DNA of 9,559 bases. Origin: JACVRW01 sp035705985. Its GTDB lineage: Bacteria > Actinomycetota > Thermoleophilia > Solirubrobacterales > Thermoleophilaceae. The DNA lies in contig DASSVP010000235.1 of the NCBI GenBank assembly GCA_035705985.1, forward strand, positions 1-9,559, written 5' to 3'. The notes beneath the pieces were generated by a model. That model searched no databases and was not told the origin of the DNA. It saw only the letters and a program-made list of their open reading frames with translations. A program made the position numbers and the translations under genes. Numbering within the stretch: the first letter of the stretch is position 1; each line of letters begins with the position of its first letter. Shown here in pieces: positions 1 to 5,061 of the stretch.

Positions 1-47
1 GGATAGCCCGGGCAGGGAGGCCGGTTCTCGGGTAGGTAAAACAGGCA

Positions 48-140
48 GTGACGGAGTTCCTTCAGGCCCTGATCCTCGGCCTGCTGATCGGCGGCGTGTA
101 CGCCCTGCTCGCCGCCGGCCTCACACTGATCTTCGGCGTG
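48..140 (+). CDS. N-terminal fragment of LivH-type branched-chain amino acid ABC permease, cut off at a junction
   Basis: A GTG at 48 opens about 31 codons that read as the first membrane segment of a LivH-family permease: an amphipathic start, then GGVYALLAAGLTLIFGV, which in this family is normally followed by a hydrophobic residue and an NFAHG motif. Here the frame continues after residue 31 into sequence that is plainly the antisense of the livK gene and stops at 272, so residues beyond about 31 are not permease. LivH forms the membrane channel of HAAT-type importers together with LivM, and its gene usually follows livK on the same strand. Here it faces livK instead. An AGG-type ribosome site is weak (34-36). 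The family assignment of the fragment is firm; whether the truncation is real or a chimeric join is doubtful. Confidence 0.7.
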
Positions 141-931
141 AAATTGGCCCTGCGGAGGGCGCGCACGAAGCTCACCCCGTCCTCGAAGGTCGCGCCATGC
201 ACGACCAGGTCCGGGTTCCGCGCCTTCAGCGCGCTCGCGATGCCGTCGAGGTTTGGGTTGTCGATCGTGTAGGTCTCGCGGTAGACCGTTTCGATCCCGG
301 CATCGCTGAGGATCTTCTCGATCCCCTCGAGCGCCGGGCGCGCGAACGGGTCGTCGAGCGTCGGATAGGCCGCCGTCTTCGGGCGCTCGTTCTCCGGGAG
401 CTCGGTCACCCACTTCGCCCACAGGTCGCCCTGGTGGTCGGCGGTGGCCTGTTGCGCGAAGAACAGGTACTTGAAGCCGCGGTCGAAGAGCTCCGGGGCG
501 CCGCCGGCGGGCTCCACGTAGAGCATCCGGTTGCGCTCCGCCACCGTGGAGGCGGGCAGGTTCAAGAGCGAGGAGAACGTGCCGAGCAACAGGTCCACGC
601 GGTCGCGGCTGATCAGCGCGTTGTAGTCGGCGACGACCGTGTTCTGGTTGGACTGGTCGTCCTTGACGACGATCTCGACCGGGCGCCCGTCGATCAGGCC
701 GCCCTCGTCGTTGACCATCGACTGCCAGACCTCGTAGCCCTGGCGTGCCGCCTTTCCGGGCTCCGAGAACTCGCCGGTGAGCGGGAGCGAGGCGCCGATC
801 TTGATCGGCTCGCCGCTGGCCTCACCGCCGCCACCACCGCCGCCACCATCGTCGTCGTCACCGCCGCAACCGGCCACGGCGAGCGCGGCCACGGCAAGCA
901 GCGCGAGTATCAGCCAACGAAGCCTCTTCAT
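62..931 (-). CDS. LivK-type ABC substrate-binding lipoprotein, C-terminal third missing
   Basis: This is a periplasmic-binding-protein-like lipoprotein of the branched-chain amino acid/amide (HAAT) class, which would sit outside the membrane and hand a ligand to LivH/LivM-type permeases. Residues 1-21 form a signal peptide with lipobox AVAG-C22, followed by a GGDDDD plus poly-Gly linker (23-36). The mature part opens with IKIGASLPLTGEFSEPG, typical of Peripla_BP_6 proteins, and continues with a VDLLLGTFSS strand and a YLFF segment. Recognisable sequence ends near residue 267 (about position 131). The last ~22 residues, to the TGA at 62-64, are antisense livH, so roughly 130 residues of a usual ~400 are absent. 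The ATG at 929-931 is backed by a strong ribosome site at 938-947. It has its own promoter with LacI-type operators. The ligand cannot be told; the LivK class does not imply leucine uptake. Confidence 0.82.
   Translation of the reverse strand: MKRLRWLILALLAVAALAVAGCGGDDDDGGGGGGGGEASGEPIKIGASLPLTGEFSEPGKAARQGYEVWQSMVNDEGGLIDGRPVEIVVKDDQSNQNTVVADYNALISRDRVDLLLGTFSSLLNLPASTVAERNRMLYVEPAGGAPELFDRGFKYLFFAQQATADHQGDLWAKWVTELPENERPKTAAYPTLDDPFARPALEGIEKILSDAGIETVYRETYTIDNPNLDGIASALKARNPDLVVHGATFEDGVSFVRALRRANFTPKISVRPAASRAYTPPISRPRIRA
131..142. other. Fold-back junction between livK and livH fragments (possible chimera)
   Basis: The plus-strand LivH reading (...LIFGV) and the minus-strand LivK reading (...RRANFTPK) both stop making family sense within these bases. 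The 12 bases CTTCGGCGTGAA fit both genes: FGV plus the first base of a following codon on one strand, F-T-P-K on the other. This is what a microhomology-mediated inverted join looks like. Confidence 0.6.
824..865 (-). repeat. Codon repeat encoding the Asp/Gly linker of the LivK-like lipoprotein
   Basis: Runs of GAC and GGN triplets directly after the lipid-anchored Cys22 encode two Gly, four Asp and eight Gly. It acts as a flexible, acidic tether between membrane anchor and binding domain. Such triplet runs can change length by slippage. Confidence 0.75.
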
Positions 932-937
932 GTGTGC

Positions 938-947
938 CCTCTCCTCC
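938..947 (-). promoter_or_regulatory. Ribosome binding site of livK-like gene
   Basis: On the minus strand this reads GGAGGAGAGG, six bases before the ATG at 931. It fixes the start of the lipoprotein. Confidence 0.75.
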
Positions 948-961
948 GCGCGGGACGCATT

Positions 962-986
962 GCAAACGTTTGCTGCAATCGTGTGC
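962..986. promoter_or_regulatory. Paired LacI-family operators in front of livK-like gene
   Basis: A perfect 12-base palindrome GCAAACGTTTGC lies at 962-973. One base later comes a second copy with two mismatches, GCAATCGTGTGC (975-986). The form with a central CG and flanking AAA/TTT is the classic LacI/PurR/CcpA-type operator. The imperfect copy directly abuts the -10 box at 987-992, so binding would cover the transcription start. Similar sites precede the ABC operon (3956-3982) and lie between lacI and the MFS gene (5061-5072). The LacI protein encoded at 4010-5047 is the obvious binder; that is inference. Confidence 0.8.
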
Positions 987-1016
987 AGGCTAGCGCCGTG
1001 CGAGCGCGGGTGTCAA
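987..1016 (-). promoter_or_regulatory. Sigma-70-type promoter of livK-like gene
   Basis: On the minus strand a perfect -35 box TTGACA (1011-1016) is followed by an 18-base spacer and a -10 box TAGCCT (987-992). The start of transcription would fall inside the operator pair at 962-986. The layout matches the promoter of the ABC operon at 3984-4013. Confidence 0.65.
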
Positions 1017-1040
1017 GCGCCAAGGGGCGTGTCCATGAGA

Positions 1041-1066
1041 AAGGGCCCCGCCATGGCGGGGCCCTT
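1041..1066 (-). terminator. Hairpin terminator after the ABC importer operon
   Basis: A perfect 26-base inverted repeat (AAGGGCCCCGCC arm, CATG at the tip) lies 26 bases beyond the TAG (1093-1095) of the NMT1-like lipoprotein gene. It would form an 11-12 bp GC-rich stem. On the minus strand only a short TTTCT follows, so the U-tract is weak, as is common in high-GC genomes. It separates the ABC operon from the livK promoter. Confidence 0.7.
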
Positions 1067-1092
1067 CGCTCATTCCCCCGGCGGAACCGCGG

Positions 1093-2178
1093 CTACGAGC
1101 CGCCCGAATACTCCTCGGCGGCGGCCTCGACCTCGGCGCGGTCCCAATCGTTGATCTCCTCGATCAGCGAGTCGTCCAGAGCCTCGGTGATCTCGATCTT
1201 CTGGCCCTCCTCGATGACGCCGGCGCTCACCAGGAAGTCCTGGGCGGTGTTCCAGACGTCCTCGCGGACGTCGCCGATGCGCTCAGGGTCATCGGGCTTC
1301 ATGAGGTCGATCGCGAGATCGAGTGCCGCCTCGCCGCTGGCCTCGTTGCGCCACTCGGCGGGGACCTTCTTACGCGCGATCTCCTCGACGACCTCGCGGT
1401 TCACCTGCCCGACGTGCTGGGCCTTGGTCCAGGCGCGGAGGACGCCGACGATCGCCTCCCGCTTCTCGTCGAGCGTCCCCGGCAGCACGGCCATCGGGTT
1501 GCCGTCGATCGCCGCGGCCTCGTCCGGCGTGATGTTGCGGAGGGCCACGTTGTTCGCCGACAGCGCCGTGAAGTCCGACGCGTTGCCCACGTACGCCTGG
1601 ATCTCGCCATCCTCGAAGGTCTTCGCGACGAGCGCGCCGCTCGTGCCGACCACGGCGGTCTCGACGCTCTCGGGATCCACGCCCTCGGACTCGAGCATCG
1701 CCGTGAGGAAGCGCGTGCTCTCCTCGGACTCGAGGCCGACCTTGGTGCCCTCGACGCCCGAGATGTCCTGGATGTCGCTCTCCTCCGGCACCACGATCCC
1801 CGCCGTGTTCGTGTGCTGCGGGCTGAAGATCGCCGTGTGCTCGCCGCCCTGCGAGCGAGCGAGGATGATCTCGTCCACGTCCGCGAACGACACGTCGGCG
1901 TCCCCATTGCTGAGGAACGCGGTCGCCGAGATCTCCTCGGCGGCCGGCGCGAGCTTCGGGCTCACCCCCTCCTCCTCGAAGAAGCCGAGCTCCTCGGCCA
2001 CGAGGGCCGGATAGAACAGAGCCGACGGAGGAGTCGGCAGGTTGTAGACGAGCTCCTGGGTGCCACCGCCCCCGTCGCCTCCACCGCCTCCGCCGTCGTC
2101 GTCGTCGTCCCCGCAGCCCACGGCGAGCGCAAGGATCGCTGCGGCGAGTAGGGCCAGAACAGCCTTGAAGCTCAACAC
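1093..2178 (-). CDS. NMT1/TauA-like ABC substrate-binding lipoprotein
   Basis: This 361-residue lipoprotein belongs to the NMT1/THI5-like (SsuA/TauA/NrtA/ThiY) class of binding proteins and would capture a small solute for the permease and ATPase encoded just before it. I chose the GTG at 2178 because an AGGAGGG lies eight bases upstream and the signal peptide then begins at once (residues 1-21, lipobox LAVG-C22). Longer readings would run into the permease gene. A poly-Asp/poly-Gly linker (23-39) precedes the binding domain. Family marks are the early YNLPTPPSALFYPALVAEELGFFEEEG segment (substrate side and helix), LSNGDADVSFADVDE, and the DISGVEGTKVGL strand. It is the last gene of the operon, 20 bases after the permease stop and before a hairpin terminator. 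The ligand is unknown: sulfonates, pyrimidines, nitrate and others are all bound in this fold, and the cysteine-rich motif of Thi5 enzymes is absent. Confidence 0.88.
   Translation of the reverse strand: MLSFKAVLALLAAAILALAVGCGDDDDDGGGGGGDGGGGTQELVYNLPTPPSALFYPALVAEELGFFEEEGVSPKLAPAAEEISATAFLSNGDADVSFADVDEIILARSQGGEHTAIFSPQHTNTAGIVVPEESDIQDISGVEGTKVGLESEESTRFLTAMLESEGVDPESVETAVVGTSGALVAKTFEDGEIQAYVGNASDFTALSANNVALRNITPDEAAAIDGNPMAVLPGTLDEKREAIVGVLRAWTKAQHVGQVNREVVEEIARKKVPAEWRNEASGEAALDLAIDLMKPDDPERIGDVREDVWNTAQDFLVSAGVIEEGQKIEITEALDDSLIEEINDWDRAEVEAAAEEYSGGS
2062..2112 (-). repeat. Codon repeat encoding the Asp/Gly linker of the NMT1-like lipoprotein
   Basis: Directly after Cys22, triplet runs encode one Gly, five Asp, six Gly, one Asp and four Gly. 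Composition and placement match the linker of the LivK-like protein although the two binding domains are unrelated, so this looks like a genome-wide lipoprotein style rather than shared descent of these genes. Confidence 0.75.
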
Positions 2179-2186
2179 TCCGGATT

Positions 2187-2193
2187 CCCTCCT
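2187..2193 (-). promoter_or_regulatory. Ribosome binding site deciding the GTG start of the NMT1-like lipoprotein
   Basis: AGGAGGG on the minus strand sits in the 20-base gap after the permease stop and eight bases before the GTG at 2178. It rules against the longer frame opening at 2346. Confidence 0.75.
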
Positions 2194-2198
2194 GTTGG

Positions 2199-3095
2199 TC
2201 ACTGTCTCCCCGCGAGCGTCGGGGCCGGTCCCGAAGGAACGCCTCCCGCGCGCGCAAGCTTCTTCTGCGCCTTGGCCGCACGCCGCTTCGACCGGGCGAC
2301 CAGCCGAGCGTCGTGGAGCCAGAAGACGGTCGTCCGCTCGAGCCACTCCATCGCCCCGTAGAGCAGGAGCCCGAGGAACATCAGCATCAGGATTACGGCG
2401 AACGCGTCGGCGATCGCGAGCTGGCTCGAGAACTGCTGGACCAGGACGCCGAGTCCGCGCTCGGCCGAGATGAACTCACCGACCACGGCGCCGACGAGCG
2501 AGAGGCCGGCCGCCGTCTTGAGGCCGGCGAACATGACCGGCAGCGAGCCAGGGACCATCAGGTGCGTGAACGTCTGCCACCTGCTGGCTCCGAGCGAGCG
2601 GAACATCTCGCGCGCGTCCTCGTCGACCGTGAGGATCCCTGTCAGCGCGTTCACGTACACGGGGAAGAACGCGATGATCGCCGCGATCCAAATCTTCGAG
2701 TTGTAGCCGAACCCCGCCCAGGCGATGATCAGCGGCGCGATCGCGATGCGCGGCGTGACCTGGAGCGCGACGGCGTACGGGTTCAGCATCTGCCGCATGA
2801 CAGGCGAGAGCCCCGACGGGATGGCGAGCGCAAGCCCGAGCGCGGCGCCGAGCGCGAAGCCGGCCACGGACTCCCAGAGGGTCGCGCCGATGTCGTCCCA
2901 TACGAAGCTGCTCTGGATCAGCTCATAGAAGGACACGACGATGTCCTTCGGGTGCGGCAGGATCGTCTCGTCGACGTAGTCGATCGCGAGCGCGAACTCC
3001 CAGAGCGCGATCAGGAGCACGAGGAACAGGAGCGGCGGCCACAGCCGCTTCGCGAGCCGCACCGGCGAGAGCCCGTGCGCGAGCCTACGCCCCAT
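2199..3095 (-). CDS. SsuC/TauC-type ABC transporter permease
   Basis: The 298-residue protein is the inner-membrane channel of the importer, of the binding-protein-dependent transport family that includes SsuC, TauC, NrtB and ThiX. It has a first membrane helix at about 19-38, then further hydrophobic segments near 74-95, 107-128, 135-155, 185-208 and 228-250. The cytoplasmic EAA-like coupling loop is at about 160-182 (EDAREMFRSLGASRWQTF...), where the ATPase docks. The C-terminal ~40 residues after the last helix are basic and extended (ARSKRRAAKAQKKLARAGG), an unremarkable cytoplasmic tail. The ATG at 3093-3095 overlaps the end of the ATPase gene by 11 bases, so the two are probably translationally coupled. 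The gene lies between its ATPase and its binding protein; the substrate is unknown. Confidence 0.92.
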   Translation of the reverse strand: MGRRLAHGLSPVRLAKRLWPPLLFLVLLIALWEFALAIDYVDETILPHPKDIVVSFYELIQSSFVWDDIGATLWESVAGFALGAALGLALAIPSGLSPVMRQMLNPYAVALQVTPRIAIAPLIIAWAGFGYNSKIWIAAIIAFFPVYVNALTGILTVDEDAREMFRSLGASRWQTFTHLMVPGSLPVMFAGLKTAAGLSLVGAVVGEFISAERGLGVLVQQFSSQLAIADAFAVILMLMFLGLLLYGAMEWLERTTVFWLHDARLVARSKRRAAKAQKKLARAGGVPSGPAPTLAGRQ

Positions 3096-3918
3096 GGACC
3101 TGCGCCTGCCTCGTGTCGCCGGCGTCGGTGAGCGGCACCTGGAGCCCGCGGTATGCCCGGAGGACGAGCTCCTGGAACTTCGGGTCGGCGACCATCTCCT
3201 GCTCGCGCGGCCGCTCGAAGGGCACGTCGATCATGTCGGCGATGCGCCCCGGCCGCGGGGTCATGACCACCACGCGGTCCGCCAGCAGGATGGCCTCCGT
3301 GATGTTGTGGGTCACGAGCAGGGCCGTGGCGGACATCCGCTCATGGACGCGCAGCAGCTCGATGTTGAGGCGCTCGCGCGTGAGCTGGTCAACCGCCGCG
3401 AACGGCTCGTCGAGGAGGAGGACGTCGACGCCGACCATGAGCAGGCGCGCGAGCGCCACGCGCTGCTGCATCCCGCCGGAGAGATGGCGCGGATAGGTGT
3501 GCTCGAATCCGCTCAGCCCCACCAGCTCGAGCAGCTCGTAGGCCTGCTTCTCGGAGCCCGCGTCGAGCTTCCCGCCCAGCTTCGGCGGGAGCAGCGCGTT
3601 CTGGAGCGCGGTCCGCCACGGCAGGAGCGTAGGACGCTGGAACATCAGCGCCACGTCCTGGCGCGGCTCGGTCACCTCGAGGCCGTTGACGGAGATCTTG
3701 CCGTCGCTGAGCGGAATCAGGCCGGCGACCAGGCGCAGCAGCGTGGACTTGCCGCAGCCGCTCGGCCCGACGATCGAGATGAACTCGCCCGGCCGCGCGT
3801 CGAAGCTCACGTGGTCGACCGCGAGCACACCGCCCTCGAACTGCTTGACCGCGTCGTCGACCGAGATCGTGCCGCGCTCGCCGGCAGCGCCGTTCGCCTC
3901 TCCTCGCTGTTCCGTCAG
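3085..3918 (-). CDS. SsuB/TauB-type ABC transporter ATPase, probable CTG start
   Basis: This is the ATP-hydrolysing subunit of the NMT1-type importer. Numbered from the CTG at 3918 (277 residues), it shows Walker A GPSGCGKST at 51-59, Q-loop Q94, signature LSGGMQQR at 146-153, Walker B LLLDEP with D170 and catalytic E171, and the switch His204 (VTHNITEA). The stretch LADRVVVMTPRPGRI is characteristic of the COG1116 (SsuB/TauB/NrtD) group. No ATG, GTG or TTG lies in frame ahead of the first beta-strand (ISVDDAVKQF, residues 18-27). A GTG at 3828 would delete that strand. The CTG at 3918 follows GGAGGGGGAG by five bases and gives a natural MTEQ start, so I prefer it. A base error hiding an ATG or GTG is the alternative. 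The gene leads the operon, under LacI-type operators. Confidence 0.85.
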   Translation of the reverse strand: MTEQRGEANGAAGERGTISVDDAVKQFEGGVLAVDHVSFDARPGEFISIVGPSGCGKSTLLRLVAGLIPLSDGKISVNGLEVTEPRQDVALMFQRPTLLPWRTALQNALLPPKLGGKLDAGSEKQAYELLELVGLSGFEHTYPRHLSGGMQQRVALARLLMVGVDVLLLDEPFAAVDQLTRERLNIELLRVHERMSATALLVTHNITEAILLADRVVVMTPRPGRIADMIDVPFERPREQEMVADPKFQELVLRAYRGLQVPLTDAGDTRQAQVHGA

Positions 3919-3923
3919 GCCTG

Positions 3924-3933
3924 CTCCCCCTCC
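3924..3933 (-). promoter_or_regulatory. Strong Shine-Dalgarno sequence supporting the CTG start
   Basis: GGAGGGGGAG on the minus strand ends five bases before the CTG at 3918. No other ribosome site lies between the operators and the first conserved residues of the ATPase, apart from a weak purine run before the GTG at 3828. Confidence 0.65.
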
Positions 3934-3955
3934 AAGGACTCGCCCAGGGACTACT

Positions 3956-3982
3956 GCAAACGTTTGCGTTGCAATCGTTTGC
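3956..3982. promoter_or_regulatory. Paired LacI-family operators in front of the ABC importer operon
   Basis: A perfect GCAAACGTTTGC (3956-3967) and a one-mismatch copy GCAATCGTTTGC (3971-3982) are separated by three bases. The imperfect copy lies one base from the -10 box, as in front of livK. On the minus strand the promoter-proximal copies read GCAAACGATTGC here and GCACACGATTGC at livK, so both sites share even the same deviation from symmetry. Confidence 0.85.
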
Positions 3983-3983
3983 G

Positions 3984-4013
3984 ATCCTAGACGCAGGCCG
4001 CGGCTCGCGTCAA
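3984..4013 (-). promoter_or_regulatory. Sigma-70-type promoter of the ABC importer operon
   Basis: On the minus strand, -35 TTGACG (4008-4013), an 18-base spacer and -10 TAGGAT (3984-3989) form a good promoter. The TGA inside the -35 box is the stop codon of lacI (4010-4012). Transcription would start inside the operator pair, so a bound repressor should block it. Confidence 0.65.
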
Positions 4014-5047
4014 GGAGCGGATGTCGATTGGCGCACGACGAGGCTTGGCTCGAGCCGGATCTCGCGCGTCGGGGAGTCGCCGTCGCCGAGCCGCTCGAGC
4101 ATCAACTCGGCGGCCGCCGCGCCGATCTCGTAGTGGGGGATGTGGATGGTGGTCAGGGGCGGAGCGAAGCGTGCCGTGAACGGCATGTCGTTGAACCCGA
4201 CGACGGATACCTCCTCCGGACAGCGCACGCCGCGCTCGGCGAAGGCGTCGTAGCAGCCGAGCGCGAGCAGGTCGTTCGCCGCCGCGACGGCCGTGAACTC
4301 GCGACCCTCGTCGAGCAGCTGGCCGCAGAGCCGCTCGCCCTCCGGCTCGCGGAACACCTCGGCCACGAGCACGAGGTCGGGGTCTGGATCCACCCCCGCC
4401 GCGCGCATCGTCTCGAGGAAGCTCTCGTGACGGTCCAGCCCGGTGGAGTAGTCGAGCGGGCCGGCGAGATGGGCGATCCGCGTGTGGCCGAGCGAGAGCA
4501 GGTGCTCCACCGCGAGGCGCATGCCCAAGGTGTCGTCCGCGGTCGCGGAGCTCACCGGAAGCTCCTCCTGGCGCCGGTTCACCAGCACGAGCTCGATGCC
4601 CGCCTCGAGCAGCGCGTCGTGGAGCCCGTGGTCGCGGCGCGCCGTGGCGGCGATGATCCCGTCCACCTGCCGGGCGCGCATCGCCTGGGCATCCAGCAGC
4701 TCCCGCTCCGGGTCGTTGTCGGTGTTCGCCGTGAGCGGCGTGTAGCCCGCCGTCTCGAGCCGGTCCTCGATGCCGCGCAGGATCGGCGGGAACAGCGGGT
4801 TGGTCAGGTCGGGGATCAGCACGCCGATCGTGTACGAGCGGTTGGTCTTGAGCCCGCGGGCGATCGGGTTCGGCTGGTAGCCGAGCTTCTCCGCCGCCTT
4901 CAGGACGCGTCGCGCGGTCGCCTCGTTCACGAGCGCGCGCGTCTCCTCGTTCAGCGCCCGGGATACCGTGGCCGGGTGAACGCCGGCGACGCGCGCAACA
5001 TCCCGCAACGTCACGGCCGCGCCCGCTTTCACGTTCGACATGGCCAT
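4010..5047 (-). CDS. LacI-family transcriptional repressor
   Basis: This 345-residue protein has the complete LacI/PurR/CcpA layout. The N-terminal helix-turn-helix spans about residues 12-58, with recognition helix HPATVSRALN (24-33). A hinge helix PIARGLKT (61-68) carries the Leu that normally inserts into the central CG step of the operator. A periplasmic-binding-protein-like ligand domain starts at SYTIGVLIPDLTNPLFP (71-87) and includes AANDLLALGCYDAFAERG and VSVVGFNDMPF near the C-terminal third. The central-CG operators nearby suit such a protein. Two in-frame ATGs lie at 5047 and 5041. Neither has a Shine-Dalgarno sequence, but a CATAAT ends eight bases before 5047, consistent with a leaderless message. 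An operator copy just upstream suggests self-control. Its stop codon overlaps the promoter of the ABC operon. The effector is unknown. Confidence 0.93.
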   Translation of the reverse strand: MAMSNVKAGAAVTLRDVARVAGVHPATVSRALNEETRALVNEATARRVLKAAEKLGYQPNPIARGLKTNRSYTIGVLIPDLTNPLFPPILRGIEDRLETAGYTPLTANTDNDPERELLDAQAMRARQVDGIIAATARRDHGLHDALLEAGIELVLVNRRQEELPVSSATADDTLGMRLAVEHLLSLGHTRIAHLAGPLDYSTGLDRHESFLETMRAAGVDPDPDLVLVAEVFREPEGERLCGQLLDEGREFTAVAAANDLLALGCYDAFAERGVRCPEEVSVVGFNDMPFTARFAPPLTTIHIPHYEIGAAAAELMLERLGDGDSPTREIRLEPSLVVRQSTSAP

Positions 5048-5055
5048 CCACGAGC

Positions 5056-5061
5056 ATTATG
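5056..5061 (-). promoter_or_regulatory. -10-like box of lacI
   Basis: CATAAT on the minus strand lies eight bases before the ATG at 5047, which would place the transcript start at or next to the start codon (leaderless). I found no convincing -35 box upstream of it. Confidence 0.45.

Noticed and set aside
1..47. Possible end of an upstream gene before the livH fragment
   Set aside because: Too short to judge; no frame gives a recognisable protein end and the area belongs to a suspected chimeric join.
197..2014. Long plus-strand open frame (605 codons) across livK and the NMT1-like gene
   Set aside because: It is antisense to two well-supported lipoproteins, crosses their promoter and terminator, and has an Arg/Ser-rich composition typical of shadow frames in GC-rich DNA.
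1093..2178. Naming the importer as sulfonate, taurine, nitrate or thiamine-precursor specific
   Set aside because: The NMT1/TauA class binds many ligands; no pathway enzyme lies nearby and no substrate-diagnostic residues can be assigned by eye.
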